33,572 bases of DNA from Streptosporangiaceae bacterium (GTDB lineage Bacteria; Actinomycetota; Actinomycetes; Streptosporangiales; Streptosporangiaceae). The notes under the pieces are model-generated. The model was not told where the DNA came from. It ran no database searches and was given only the letters and a program-made list of their open reading frames with translations. Location: contig JAOPYH010000449.1 in the NCBI GenBank assembly GCA_025964715.1, positions 1 to 33,572 of the forward strand. The letters are read 5' to 3'. The stretch's first letter is position 1; every line of letters starts with the position of its first letter. Position numbers and translations under genes: made by a program. Of this stretch, positions 19,191 to 28,205 are shown in pieces.

Positions 19191-19214
19191 GGTGATCTAG
19201 CCTACCGGTGATCT
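19191..19214 (-). promoter_or_regulatory. Direct repeat bracketing a -10-like hexamer upstream of the second PGI gene
   Basis: On the minus strand the octamer AGATCACC occurs twice (19214-19207 and 19198-19191), separated by eight bases that contain TAGGCT (19204-19199). TAGGCT is a plausible actinomycete -10, 84 bases upstream of the TTG start. Direct repeats flanking a -10 are a common layout for a regulator site. No consensus -35 was found. The repeat is seen directly; its role is inferred. Confidence 0.4.
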
Positions 19215-19272
19215 GCAGCGCGGGGCGGCGAGCCCATGGCGAAGCGGTTTTCGCTGGTACGGGGAGCGCCCG

Positions 19273-20931
19273 TCACGCCTTGAGGGTCTGGAGCAGCTGC
19301 TGCAGACCCTCGGCCCGGTCGCGCAGGTGCACCCGGACGGCGGGACGGCCTCGTGCCCGGAGAGCGCGCAGATCCCCGAAGGCCTGTGCCAGCTGGAGCG
19401 CCTTGAGGGTGTACGGCGTGCCGGGCACCGGCACGTCCTCGCTCACGGCTCCGGTGATCTGGAGGAACACCCCCCTCTGCGGGCCGCCCTTGTGATATTG
19501 CCCGGTGGAGTGCAGGAATCGCGGCCCCCAGCCGAAGGTGACCGGGGCGGCGGTCTTGCGGATTTCCGCCGCGCGGGCGGCCAGCAGCGGGCGTAACTGC
19601 GCGGCGTCCGCGTCGCCCAGCCGGTCCAGGTAGGCCATCACCGCGAGGTAGCCGCGCTCGGGCACCGCGGCGAGCAGCGCGTCCAGGGCGGCCCCGAGGT
19701 CCTTCGCCCCCTTGAGGAGATCCGCGCGACCGTGGACCTCGACCGCACCCACGGCCAGGGCCGGCTCCGCCGCGATTATCGTCGGCGTGGTTCCGTCCGC
19801 GGCGCCGCGCAGCAACGCCGCGGTGTTGTCCTTGGACTCCTGGACGTTCGGCTGGTCGAACGGATTGATGCCGATGACCCGGCCGGCCGCCGCTGTCGCG
19901 TACTCCCACAGCAGGAACTGCGCGCCGAGCGGCCCGGACACGCTCAGGCCGGCCGCTCCCGCGGGCCCGGCGTCCTGGGTCCGCCCGCCCTCGAGGACGA
20001 GCCGCACCGCGCCGTCGACGATCTCGAAGCCCGGTGCGTTCACGCCCTCCACGACCACCGGCGCTATGCCCTTGCCGTCTTTGCCGGTGGACTCGGCGAC
20101 CAGCTGCTCGGCCCAGTCCCCGAAGCCGACCATTCCGGAGCGGTGGTCGGCGATCACGAGGCGGTCGCGGCCGCCGAGGGCTGCCGCGCCGAGGGCCGCG
20201 CCGAGGGTCAGGCCGGGATTGTCGTAGGGCCGGCGCAGCCCGGGGGACAGGGCCGCCGCCTCGTCGAGCAGCCGGGCCACGTCGGCCCCGGCGAGCGCGC
20301 TCGGCACCAGGCCGAACGCGGTCAGAGCGCTGAAGCGGCCGCCCACGTCCGGGTCCGAGAGCACGACCTGGTAGCCCGCCTCACGTGCGGTCGCCTCCAG
20401 GGGCGAGCCGGGGTCGGTCACGACGAGGAAGTGCTCACGCAGCGCCTCGCCGGTGATGCCCGCCTCCTCGAAGGCCCGCTCGAAGATACGCCGGTGACTG
20501 TCGGTCTCGATGGTCGCGCCGCTCTTGCTCGACACCACCACGATGGTCTCTTCGAGCCGATCCCGGGTCACGGGCGCGACCTGGTGCGGGTCGGTGGTGT
20601 CGAGGACGGTCAGCTCGACCCCATGGGTGCGGGCGATGACCTCGGCTCCCAGCGACGCTCCGCCCATCCCGGCGAGCACCACGCGCCCGAAGCCGGCCGA
20701 GTTGAGCTCGACGAGCCTCGGGACCAGCGAACGTGACGACTCGGGCAGGTCCAGCCAGCCGAGCCGCCGGGTCGCCTCGGGCGCGGCCTCCGGGCCCCAC
20801 AGCTGCGCGTTCTTGGCGGCCAGGGCACCGGGCACCCCGTCACTGACGAGCCGGTCCAGGACGGTGTGCGTGTCCGCGACCCCGTCACGGATGGTGACCG
20901 CCACGCCTCCGGCGGCCACCACCGACGTCAC
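19273..20931 (-). CDS. pgi: Glucose-6-phosphate isomerase (catalytic copy)
   Basis: Interconverts glucose-6-phosphate and fructose-6-phosphate. The 552-residue protein is the two-SIS-domain actinobacterial type. Active-site motifs are present: GMGGASLG (88-95), phosphate loop SSKSGATIET (134-143), VGGRFSAL with R199, VAESTGKDGKG with catalytic E280, NPFDQPNVQESK with K367, and FLHSTGQYHKGG with H474. The GTG start at 20931 has GGAGG six bases upstream. It follows tal by 40 bp, in a tkt-tal-pgi series. It is the only one of the three tandem PGI-family genes here that can be expected to be an isomerase. Confidence 0.95.
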   Translation of the reverse strand: MTSVVAAGGVAVTIRDGVADTHTVLDRLVSDGVPGALAAKNAQLWGPEAAPEATRRLGWLDLPESSRSLVPRLVELNSAGFGRVVLAGMGGASLGAEVIARTHGVELTVLDTTDPHQVAPVTRDRLEETIVVVSSKSGATIETDSHRRIFERAFEEAGITGEALREHFLVVTDPGSPLEATAREAGYQVVLSDPDVGGRFSALTAFGLVPSALAGADVARLLDEAAALSPGLRRPYDNPGLTLGAALGAAALGGRDRLVIADHRSGMVGFGDWAEQLVAESTGKDGKGIAPVVVEGVNAPGFEIVDGAVRLVLEGGRTQDAGPAGAAGLSVSGPLGAQFLLWEYATAAAGRVIGINPFDQPNVQESKDNTAALLRGAADGTTPTIIAAEPALAVGAVEVHGRADLLKGAKDLGAALDALLAAVPERGYLAVMAYLDRLGDADAAQLRPLLAARAAEIRKTAAPVTFGWGPRFLHSTGQYHKGGPQRGVFLQITGAVSEDVPVPGTPYTLKALQLAQAFGDLRALRARGRPAVRVHLRDRAEGLQQLLQTLKA

Positions 20932-20971
20932 CGGCGGCCTCCGCGGCCGTCCGCGGGCGGCCGGTCCGGCG

Positions 20972-22081
20972 TCACGCCTTGTCCTCCAGCTCCTTCTGGA
21001 TGGTCGCGAGGAGCTCGTTCCAGGACGTCTCGAACTTCTCCACGCCCTCTTCCTCGAGGACCCGCACGACGTCGTCGTAGTCGACGCCGACCCGCTCCAG
21101 CGCCGCCATCTGCTCGCGGGCCTCGTCGTAGTAGGGCCGGATCGTGTCGCCCCGGACGTTGCCGTGGTCGGCGAACGCGTCGAGCGTCGCCTCCGGCATC
21201 GTGTTGACCACGCCCGGCGCCACGAGCTCCTCGACGTACATGGTGTCCGGCAGGGAGGGGTCCTTCACACCGGTCGAGGCCCACAGCGGCCGCTGCGGGC
21301 GCGCGCCGGCCAGCTCGAGGGACTTCCAGCGGTCGGTGCCGGTCTTCTCCTCGAACCGCTTGTAGGCCAGCCGGGCGTTGGCCACGCCGGCCTTGCCCTT
21401 CAGTGCCTTGGCCTCCGGCGTGCCGATCTTGTCCAGCCGCTTGTCTATCTCGGTGTCGACCCGGCTGACGAAGAACGAGGCCACCGAGGAGATCCGTGAC
21501 AGGTTGTGGCCGGCCTCCCTGGCCTTCTCCATGCCCTCGAAGAAGGCCTCCATGACGGCCTCGTAGCGCTGCAGGGAGAAGATCAGCGTGACATTGACGC
21601 TGATGCCCTCGGACAACGCCTGGGTGATCGCCGGCAGACCTGCGAGGGTGGCCGGGATCTTGATCATGGTGTTGGGCCGGTCGACGAGCCACCAGAGGGC
21701 CCGCGCCTCGGCGATCGTCTTCTCGGTGTTCTGGGCCAGCCGCGGGTCGACCTCGATGGACGCCCGCCCGTCGATGCGATCCGTACGGTCGTAGACCGGT
21801 CGCAGCACGTCGGCCGCCCAGCGGATGTCGTAGGTCGTGATGGCCCGGGCCGCCTCCTCGATGTCCACGCCGCGTACCGCCAGGTCGCGGACCTGGCCAT
21901 CGTAGGCGGAGCCCTTGCCAAGCGCCTTCGCGAAGATCGTCGGGTTCGATGTGATCCCGACGACGTGCTTCTCCCGGATCAGCTGCTCGAGGTTGCCCGT
22001 GCGCAGCCGCTCACGGCTGATGTCGTCCAGCCAGACGGACACGCCCGCTTCGGTCAGCCGCCGCAGGTTCTCGTTGCTCAT
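20972..22081 (-). CDS. tal: Transaldolase
   Basis: Transfers a dihydroxyacetone unit between sedoheptulose-7-phosphate and glyceraldehyde-3-phosphate in the non-oxidative pentose-phosphate pathway. The 369 residues include [10 protein letters not shown] (17-26), [13 protein letters not shown] (42-54), and the Schiff-base lysine K141 in [25 protein letters not shown] and [14 protein letters not shown] follow. ATG 22081 was chosen because the conserved protein starts here ([19 protein letters not shown]). An upstream in-frame start at 22180 would translate through a perfect intergenic hairpin and is rejected. Confidence 0.96.
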   Translation of the reverse strand: MSNENLRRLTEAGVSVWLDDISRERLRTGNLEQLIREKHVVGITSNPTIFAKALGKGSAYDGQVRDLAVRGVDIEEAARAITTYDIRWAADVLRPVYDRTDRIDGRASIEVDPRLAQNTEKTIAEARALWWLVDRPNTMIKIPATLAGLPAITQALSEGISVNVTLIFSLQRYEAVMEAFFEGMEKAREAGHNLSRISSVASFFVSRVDTEIDKRLDKIGTPEAKALKGKAGVANARLAYKRFEEKTGTDRWKSLELAGARPQRPLWASTGVKDPSLPDTMYVEELVAPGVVNTMPEATLDAFADHGNVRGDTIRPYYDEAREQMAALERVGVDYDDVVRVLEEEGVEKFETSWNELLATIQKELEDKA

Positions 22082-22140
22082 TTCCTTCGCCTCGTTCCTT
22101 GCTGCTGTGTGCGCGCTTCCCTCGGCCCGGCTCGAGGCGC

Positions 22141-22176
22141 GCGGTGAGCCGGAACGCGCACTCGCCGGCTCACCGC
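22141..22176 (-). terminator. 12-bp perfect hairpin between tkt and tal
   Basis: GCGGTGAGCCGG (22141-22152) and CCGGCTCACCGC (22165-22176) are perfect complements with a 12-base loop. It starts 18 bases past the tkt stop (transcription right to left) and lies 59 bases before the tal start. It may attenuate read-through or protect the tkt 3' end, as the similar hairpin between gap and pgk may do. Confidence 0.65.
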
Positions 22177-22193
22177 TCATCGCCCTCTCCCGC

Positions 22194-24323
22194 TCAGTTG
22201 CCCGTCGTGTGACCCCGCCCGCCGATGCCGGACCTGATCAGGCTGGACCGGGCGGCGGCGACCACGCGCTCCGGGGTGATGCCGAACTGCTCGTACAACG
22301 TCCTGTGGTCCGACGACGCGCCGAAGTGCTCAAGGCTCACCGACTCGCCGGTGTCGCCGATGAACTGGCGCCAGCCGAGAGCGATCCCGGCCTCCACGGA
22401 CACGCGCGCCCGCACGGCTGACGGCAGCACCGTCTGCCGGTAGGACTCGTCCTGGCCGAGGAACCACTCGACGCAGGGCATCGACACGACGCGGGTGGGG
22501 GTGCCGGCGGCCTCGAGGGTGTCCCGGGCGGCCATGGCGAGCTGCACCTCACTGCCTGTGGCGATCAGGATGACCTGCGGCGCGCCGTTCCCCGCGTCGG
22601 CCAGCACGTAGCCGCCGCGGGCGACGCCGCCGGCACTGGCGACCTGGGAGCGATCGAACGTCGGGACCTGCTGCCGGGTCAGGCACAGGCCCGCGGGACG
22701 GTCGGTGTGCTCCAGGATCGTCTGCCACGCGATCGCTGTCTCGTTCGCGTCCGCCGGCCGGACGACGTCCAGGCCCGGGATGGCCCGCAGCGACCACAGA
22801 TGCTCCACCGGCTGGTGCGTGGGGCCGTCCTCGCCGAGGCCGATGGAGTCGTGCGTCCAGACGTAGGTCACCGGCAGCCGCATCAGCGCGGCGAGGCGTA
22901 CGGCCGGACGCATGTAGTCGCTGAAGACCAGGAACGTGCCGCCGTAGGGCCGGGTGCCGTTGTGCACGGCGATGCCGTTGAGGATGGCCCCCATGGCGTG
23001 CTCGCGTACGCCGAAGTGCAGCGTACGGCCGTAGCGGTTCCCGGGGAACGACCCGGTCCCGAGGTCGCCCGGGATGAAGGACGGTTCGCCCTTCATCGTG
23101 GTGTTGTTGCTCTCGGCGAGGTCGGCGGACCCGCCCCAGAGCTCGGGAAGCACCGGCCCGATCGCGCTGAGCACCTGTCCCGAGGCCGCACGCGTGGCGA
23201 GATCCTTGCCGGGCTCGAACTCGGGCAGCTTCTTCTGCCAGCCATCAGGCAGCCGCCGCGCGGAGATCCGGTCGTATTCGGCGGCGCGCTCGGGATTGGC
23301 CGCGCGCCACGCCACGAAACGCTTGTTCCACTCCGCGTGCATCTCCCGGCCCCGCTCGACGGCCTTGCGGGCGTGCTGGAGCACGTCGTCCGGCACGTCG
23401 AAGGACTTGTCCGGGCGGAGCCCGAGGACCCGCTTGGTCTCGGCGACCTCCTCGGCGCCCAGCGCGGAGCCGTGCGCCTTGCCGGTGTTCTGCTTGGTCG
23501 GCGCCGGCCAGCCGATGATGGTCCGCAGTGCGATGAAGGACGGCCGCTCGGTCTCGGCGAGCGCGGCGGAGTAGGCCCGCGCGAGCGCCTCGACGTTCTC
23601 GTGGTAGGCGCCGCCCTCGGTCCAGTCGACCCGCTGTACGTGCCAGCCGTAGGCCTCGTAGCGCTTGACGACGTCCTCAGAGAACGCGATCTTGGTGTCG
23701 TCCTCGATCGAGATGTGGTTGTCGTCATAGAGCATGGTGAGGTTGCCGAGCCGCTGATGGCCGGCCAGCGAGGCCGCCTCGTGGCTGATGCCCTCTTCCA
23801 TGTCGCCGTCCGAGGCGAAGACCCAGATGTTGTGGTCGAAGAGGCTCTTGCCGGACTCGGCGTCGGGATCGAACAGGCCCCGCTCCCGGCGGGTGGCCAT
23901 GGCCATGCCCACCGCGTTGCCGACGCCCTGGCCGAGCGGCCCCGTGGTCGTCTCCACACCTGCCGTGTGGCCGTACTCCGGGTGCCCCGGCGTCAGGCTG
24001 CCCCACTTGCGCAGGGACTTGAGGTCCTGGAGCGAGAGCCCGTAGCCGGACAGGTAGAGCTGGATGTAGAGGGTGAGGCTCGTGTGCCCCGCGGAGAGCA
24101 CGAACCGGTCCCGGCCCGGCCAGTTCGGATCGGTCGGGTCGTGGCGCAGGAACCGCTGGAAGAGCAGATAGGCGGCGGGTGCGAGGCTCATCGCCGTGCC
24201 AGGGTGGCCCGAGCCGGCCTCCTCCACCGCGTCCATCGCAAGGGCGCGGATCACGTCCACGGCCCGCTGATCCAGGTCGGACCACTCGAACGTGCTGCTG
24301 TCCTTACTGCTGTCCTTACTCAC
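22194..24323 (-). CDS. tkt: Transketolase
   Basis: Thiamine-diphosphate enzyme moving two-carbon ketol units in the pentose-phosphate pathway. Motifs: [15 protein letters not shown] (H40 from the chosen start), [13 protein letters not shown], the TPP site [20 protein letters not shown], and [18 protein letters not shown] in the pyrimidine domain. From GTG 24323 the protein is 709 residues, beginning [26 protein letters not shown] lies about 12 bases upstream. ATG 24362 would add 13 residues without an obvious SD. Its first codons contain a 12-bp tandem duplication. It is the first gene of the minus-strand pentose-phosphate block and divergent from ctaB. Confidence 0.96.
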   Translation of the reverse strand: MSKDSSKDSSTFEWSDLDQRAVDVIRALAMDAVEEAGSGHPGTAMSLAPAAYLLFQRFLRHDPTDPNWPGRDRFVLSAGHTSLTLYIQLYLSGYGLSLQDLKSLRKWGSLTPGHPEYGHTAGVETTTGPLGQGVGNAVGMAMATRRERGLFDPDAESGKSLFDHNIWVFASDGDMEEGISHEAASLAGHQRLGNLTMLYDDNHISIEDDTKIAFSEDVVKRYEAYGWHVQRVDWTEGGAYHENVEALARAYSAALAETERPSFIALRTIIGWPAPTKQNTGKAHGSALGAEEVAETKRVLGLRPDKSFDVPDDVLQHARKAVERGREMHAEWNKRFVAWRAANPERAAEYDRISARRLPDGWQKKLPEFEPGKDLATRAASGQVLSAIGPVLPELWGGSADLAESNNTTMKGEPSFIPGDLGTGSFPGNRYGRTLHFGVREHAMGAILNGIAVHNGTRPYGGTFLVFSDYMRPAVRLAALMRLPVTYVWTHDSIGLGEDGPTHQPVEHLWSLRAIPGLDVVRPADANETAIAWQTILEHTDRPAGLCLTRQQVPTFDRSQVASAGGVARGGYVLADAGNGAPQVILIATGSEVQLAMAARDTLEAAGTPTRVVSMPCVEWFLGQDESYRQTVLPSAVRARVSVEAGIALGWRQFIGDTGESVSLEHFGASSDHRTLYEQFGITPERVVAAARSSLIRSGIGGRGHTTGN
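24296..24319 (-). repeat. 12-bp tandem duplication at the 5' end of tkt
   Basis: TGCTGTCCTTAC occurs twice in direct succession (24296-24307 and 24308-24319, plus strand). It encodes the doubled SKDS at the transketolase N-terminus and keeps the frame. Confidence 0.9.
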
Positions 24324-24362
24324 CGAAGGCTCAGGCTCCTCTCGAACGACATGTGCAACCAT

Positions 24363-24842
24363 CGTGACCCGTTCACTTCAAGACCGGTGTTTCGCGTGAT
24401 GTCGCGCGTCGCGGAACCGCGCCGACGACCGGCCACAGTCGCGACGGCCGGCGGGTGCCCGGCGGCGGCGCCGGCGGCGATCACGTCTCGCAACCGACCC
24501 TATCCAAGTGCCGCCTCGGTCGTCGGTCCACTGCACCGTCACGCAAACGTTGCAATCCGACCCTTGCCCGATCGTCCCGGCCGCTAACCCACCCGCGCGG
24601 GGGATGTGGCGGGTGGTGCGGTCCTGGCCCGCCGGCCCCCGGATCCGGCCCGGTCACCCGGGGGACCGCGGCCCCGGGACCTGCGGGATCGGCGCGTCCA
24701 GTCCCCCGATGCGCGACCCTTGACAGGTCGGCATTACAGTGAGTGCGCGGCCGGCAGGAACGGCTGCGGCAGGATCGAGAGAGCGCGTCGCCCAGCGAGT
24801 CGCGGGGGCATCGCATGGCGCTTAGGTGGACCTGGACCCATT
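24363..24842. promoter_or_regulatory. 480-bp divergent control region between tkt and ctaB
   Basis: No gene is credible here: the frames that stay open have no family resemblance. On the minus strand TAGGGT (24502-24497) is a good actinomycete -10 for tkt, about 175 bases upstream. On the plus strand a hairpin is formed by GGT-(CA)-CCCGGGG (24652-24663) and CCCCGGG-ACC (24672-24681). A perfect TTGACA sits at 24720-24725, but the only -10-like hexamer, TACAGT, starts nine bases later, which is too close. The region most likely carries divergent promoters and a structured ctaB leader. Confidence 0.45.
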
Positions 24843-25844
24843 GTGACGTTGCTGAGTAACAAGCTCGCGGCCGACCGGGCCGAAGAAGTGCCCTTCGAGG
24901 CGCTCACGGAGCCGGTGGAGCCCAGAACCGGCCCGTCCGGCCGACGGCCGGTCGGCGCGCTGTTGCGCGCCTACGTGGCGCTGACCAAACCGCGTGTGAT
25001 CGAGTTGTTGTTGATCACGACGCTACCGGTGATGTTCCTCGCCGCCAAGGGGCTCCCGCCCCTCGGCACGGCTCTGGCGACGTTCGTCTTCGGCACCCTG
25101 TCGGCCGGCGCGGCCAACGCGATCAACTGCTATATCGACCGTGACATCGACGCCAAGATGCGGCGCACCCGGCGCCGTCCGCTCGCCCGGGCCGAGGTGA
25201 CGCCTCGGGCGGCGCTGACCTTCGGCGTCGTCCTGGCGGTCCTGTCGACACTGGGGTTCCTGCTGGCGGTCAACGTGCTCGCGGCCGCGCTGTCGGTGAC
25301 GGCGATCCTCTACTACGTCTTCGTCTATTCACTGCTACTCAAGCGCCGTACGTCACAGAACGTCGTATGGGGCGGCATCGCGGGGTGCATGCCGGTCCTG
25401 ATCGGCTGGGCCGGGGTAACCGGCTCGCTCGCCGTCGCGCCGTTCGTGCTCTTCATGGTCGTGTTCCTGTGGACGCCGCCGCACACGTGGACGCTCGCGA
25501 TGCGCTACCGCGAGGACTACGCCGCGGCCGGGGTGCCGATGCTGCCGGTGGTGGCGACCGAGCGCCGGGTGATCCTGGAGAGCCTCGCCTACACGTGGGC
25601 GACCGTGCTCTGCTCCCTGGTGCTGTGGCCGGTGGCCGGGATGAGCGCGTTCTACGGGATCGTGGCGATCGTGCTGGGCGTGGTGATCCTCGCCGAGGTG
25701 CACCGGCTGCTCAACCGGGCCCGGGCGGGTGCCACCGGCGTCACACTGCGTCCGATGCGCTTCTTCCATCTCTCCAACGTCTATATGGCTCTGCTCTTCG
25801 CGGCCGTCGCCGTGGACCCGTTCGTCCTGAACTGGCTCAGCTAG
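24843..25844 (+). CDS. ctaB: Protohaem IX farnesyltransferase (haem O synthase)
   Basis: Membrane prenyltransferase that adds farnesyl to haem B to give haem O for cytochrome oxidase. From GTG 24843 it is 333 residues with a cytoplasmic N-terminus and multiple membrane helices. The UbiA-family metal-prenyl site is NCYIDRDID (N95, D99, D103), preceded by the helix [11 protein letters not shown]. The second conserved segment is [21 protein letters not shown] with GVPMLP. Other in-frame starts lie farther upstream but encode an unconserved Arg/Pro-rich stretch. An SD is weak (AGGTGG about 14 bases upstream). ctaA lies two genes downstream on the same strand. Confidence 0.96.
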   Translation: MTLLSNKLAADRAEEVPFEALTEPVEPRTGPSGRRPVGALLRAYVALTKPRVIELLLITTLPVMFLAAKGLPPLGTALATFVFGTLSAGAANAINCYIDRDIDAKMRRTRRRPLARAEVTPRAALTFGVVLAVLSTLGFLLAVNVLAAALSVTAILYYVFVYSLLLKRRTSQNVVWGGIAGCMPVLIGWAGVTGSLAVAPFVLFMVVFLWTPPHTWTLAMRYREDYAAAGVPMLPVVATERRVILESLAYTWATVLCSLVLWPVAGMSAFYGIVAIVLGVVILAEVHRLLNRARAGATGVTLRPMRFFHLSNVYMALLFAAVAVDPFVLNWLS

Positions 25845-25869
25845 CCGGTCAAGTCCCCACAAGCTGGAC

Positions 25870-25875
25870 TACGCT
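25870..25875 (+). promoter_or_regulatory. Putative -10 element for leaderless PrsW-family gene
   Basis: TACGCT ends six bases before ATG 25882, with no SD between. The spacing matches leaderless initiation. The -35 region (CGGTCA near 25846) is poor. Confidence 0.4.
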
Positions 25876-25881
25876 CGCGTT

Positions 25882-27078
25882 ATGGCGAGTGTTGATCCGA
25901 AAGCCGTGCTCGAGGGGCGGATCCCGGGCCGCCCGCCGGTGGGCCTGATCATCGGCCTGATCGTCTCGTCCGCCTGCGCCCTCATGGCCCTGGGCCTTGA
26001 CGCCGTCCTGGGCGGCCGGGGGTTCGGGGTGGGGCTGCTGCTGGCCCTGTTGCCGGTGCCGCTCCTGGTCGCACTGGTCCTGTGCCTGGACCGTCTGGAG
26101 CCCGAGCCGGCCCGCAACCTCATCCTCGCCTTCATGTGGGGCGCCGGGGTGGCGGTGCTCGGCGCCCTGGTGCTCAACACACTGGGGATGATCTATGTCA
26201 CCGTCCCCGTCTTCGGCGAGACCAAGGGCCACTTCGTCAGCGCCACGCTGGGAGCGCCCCTGGTGGAGGAGTCGCTCAAAGGCGCGGTGCTGTTCGGGTT
26301 CCTGTGGTTCCGGCGGGACGAGATCGACGGATTCGTTGACGGCATCGTCTACGCCGCCCTCGTGGCGATCGGCTTCGCCATGATGGAGAACGTCACCTAT
26401 TACATGCGCGCCTACGACCAGGGCGGCACCGCGCAACTACAGGGCGTCTTCATCGGCCGGGGCGTCCTCTCGCCGCTGGGCCATCCGCTCTTCACCTCGA
26501 TGACCGGCCTCGGCGTCGCCTATGCCGCCACCCACCGGGGGGTCGGCCGGGTCCTCGCGCCCATCGCCGGTCTGCTGGCGGCGATGCTGCTGCACGGCCT
26601 GTGGAACGGCGCGAGCGCGTTCGGCCTGACCGGGCTGGCCGTGGTCTATCTCCTGGACCTCTTCATCCTCCTCCTGCTGATCATCGTGATCATCATGGAC
26701 CGGCGGCGTACGGTCCAGCTGATCAACCGTTATGTGCCCCTGTACTACGACACCGGCCTGGTGACCCCGCAGGACGTCTGGATGCTCGGCCGGCTCCCGG
26801 CCCGCCGAGCCGCCCGCCGCTGGGCCCGCGCCGTGGGAGGCCGGTCGGCGGCGCGGGCGATGGCCGACTTCCAGCTCGCCGCCACCGAGCTGGCGCTGCT
26901 GCACCGGCGGGCCCAACGGGGCACCATCGACCCCGCCAAGTTCGAGCAGCGGCGTGACGCCCTTCTGGAGCTCATGCGGCTGGCGAGGCAGGCCTTCCTG
27001 CGCACGCCGCCCCGTCCGGTCATGCCGCCGTGGGCGGGCCCGCAGGCGTCGGGGTTCTACCGCCCCCTCCTGGAGTGA
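25882..27078 (+). CDS. PrsW-family intramembrane metalloprotease
   Basis: A 398-residue polytopic membrane protein. The four PrsW/CPBP-type motifs are present: APLVEESLKG (E129, E130, K133), GFAMMENVTY (E169, N170), LGHPLFTSMTG (H201) and LLHGLWNGAS (H238, N242). About eight hydrophobic helices span residues 20-285. A basic cytoplasmic tail of about 110 residues follows (RRAARRWARAVGG..., ending PPWAGPQASGFYRPLLE). PrsW cleaves anti-sigma factors in Bacillus; the substrate here is unknown. It starts 37 bp after ctaB and probably has its own leaderless promoter. Confidence 0.9.
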   Translation: MASVDPKAVLEGRIPGRPPVGLIIGLIVSSACALMALGLDAVLGGRGFGVGLLLALLPVPLLVALVLCLDRLEPEPARNLILAFMWGAGVAVLGALVLNTLGMIYVTVPVFGETKGHFVSATLGAPLVEESLKGAVLFGFLWFRRDEIDGFVDGIVYAALVAIGFAMMENVTYYMRAYDQGGTAQLQGVFIGRGVLSPLGHPLFTSMTGLGVAYAATHRGVGRVLAPIAGLLAAMLLHGLWNGASAFGLTGLAVVYLLDLFILLLLIIVIIMDRRRTVQLINRYVPLYYDTGLVTPQDVWMLGRLPARRAARRWARAVGGRSAARAMADFQLAATELALLHRRAQRGTIDPAKFEQRRDALLELMRLARQAFLRTPPRPVMPPWAGPQASGFYRPLLE

Positions 27079-27081
27079 ACC

Positions 27082-27148
27082 TGCCCATAGGCGTGGACCC
27101 GCCCTAGGGTGGGGCCGGATCCCGGGCACCCGCAGGTGCTCATACGAT
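27082..27148 (+). promoter_or_regulatory. Candidate ctaA promoters
   Basis: Two candidates lie in the gap. CTGCCC (27082-27087, allowing one base either way) is followed after about 18 bases by TAGGGT (27105-27110), a good actinomycete -10. TACGAT (27143-27148) ends seven bases before GTG 27156 and would give a leaderless message starting there. Neither has a strong -35. Confidence 0.3.
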
Positions 27149-28172
27149 GGCTGCCGTGGTGCAGTCCGAGAATCCTCTGATAAGACTCCGGGACGTCGTG
27201 TGGCGTCCGACCGCGGCCTCGATGCGGCTGCTCGCCCTCCTCGGGGTGATCGTGAACGCCGGCATCATCGTCAGCGGCGGTGTCGTCCGGCTGACCAGGT
27301 CCGGGCTCGGCTGCCCGACCTGGCCGAGGTGCACGGGGGACAGTCTCGTGCCGACCTCGAACCCGCACCATTCGCCGGTCAACATGGCGATCGAGTTCGG
27401 CAACCGTACGCTCACCTTCCTGGTGCTGGCGGTAGGTGTGGCGGTCTTCATCGCCGCGCTCCGGTTCACCCCCCGGCGGCGCGACCTGGTGCGCCTCGCC
27501 GCGGTCCAGCCGCTCGGCGTGGTGGCGCAGGCGGTTCTGGGCGGCATCACCGTCCTCGTCCATCTTCACCCGGCCGCGGTCGCGTCGCACTACATGCTGT
27601 CGGCCGCGCTCGTCCTCGCCGCCGTATGGCTGCACGTGCGGGCGAGCGAGGCCGACGAGACCCCGAGGCCGCTCGTCGGCCCCGGCCTGCGCCGGCTTTC
27701 CCATGTCCTCGGCGGGGTCGTGGTGCTCCTGCTGGCGGCGGGCACGGTGGTGACCGGGACCGGACCGCATGCGGGCGACGACCATGCCCCGAGGTTCGGC
27801 TTCCACATCGACCAGGTGGCGCGCGTGCACGGCACTCTGGCCTGGATCACGGTGCTGCTGACGATCGCCCTCCTTATCGGACTACGCAGGGCCGGCGCGC
27901 CGGGCGCGCTGCGGCGGCGTGCGGCGGAGCTCATGGCGGTCGAGCTCGCGCAGGGCGTCGTCGGCTATGTGCAGTACTTCACCGGTGTGCCGGCTCCGCT
28001 GGTGGGGTTGCACATGCTCGGCTCGGCCCTGATGTGGATCGCCATGCTACGGGTGCTGTTCGGCCTCCGTGACCGGGGGACGCCGCCTGCTGTCGCGGAC
28101 GGCCGCGATGCGACCCCGGACGGGCGGGGGATCGAGACCGGCGTCGCCGTCGCGGGACTGGCCGGCCGGTAG
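27147..28172 (+). CDS. ctaA: Haem A synthase (CtaA/COX15)
   Basis: Converts haem O to haem A for aa3-type cytochrome oxidase in the cytoplasmic membrane. The protein has eight hydrophobic helices. Diagnostic features are the extracytoplasmic cysteine pair in GCPTWPRC (C56, C62), the catalytic glutamate E83 in EFGNRTL, and haem-ligand histidines in HPAAVASHYMLS, ARVHGTLAW and VGLHMLGS. It is 341 residues from ATG 27147; GTG 27156 is an alternative start three codons later that fits a leaderless promoter. The C-terminal tail (about 25 residues, Gly/Asp-rich) is not conserved. It converges on polX. Confidence 0.95.
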   Translation: MAAVVQSENPLIRLRDVVWRPTAASMRLLALLGVIVNAGIIVSGGVVRLTRSGLGCPTWPRCTGDSLVPTSNPHHSPVNMAIEFGNRTLTFLVLAVGVAVFIAALRFTPRRRDLVRLAAVQPLGVVAQAVLGGITVLVHLHPAAVASHYMLSAALVLAAVWLHVRASEADETPRPLVGPGLRRLSHVLGGVVVLLLAAGTVVTGTGPHAGDDHAPRFGFHIDQVARVHGTLAWITVLLTIALLIGLRRAGAPGALRRRAAELMAVELAQGVVGYVQYFTGVPAPLVGLHMLGSALMWIAMLRVLFGLRDRGTPPAVADGRDATPDGRGIETGVAVAGLAGR

Positions 28173-28205
28173 CCACCCCGGCGTCTCGTGCCCGGCTTAC
28201 CGGCC
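28164..28205. terminator. Bidirectional terminator between ctaA and polX
   Basis: GGCCGGTA-GCC (28164-28174) pairs with GGC-T-TACCGGCC (28194-28205): eight plus three base pairs with a single bulged T. It spans the stop codons of both converging genes, which are only 24 bp apart. Confidence 0.7.

Noticed and set aside
22082..22180. N-terminal extension of transaldolase to 22180
   Set aside because: The extension translates through a perfect 12-bp hairpin and is not conserved.
22707..24587. 626-codon open frame on the plus strand opposite tkt
   Set aside because: Antisense to conserved transketolase codons; no motif or SD.
24720..24740. TTGACA...TACAGT as the ctaB promoter
   Set aside because: The -35 is perfect but the spacer is only nine bases; no suitable -10 lies 16-18 bases downstream.
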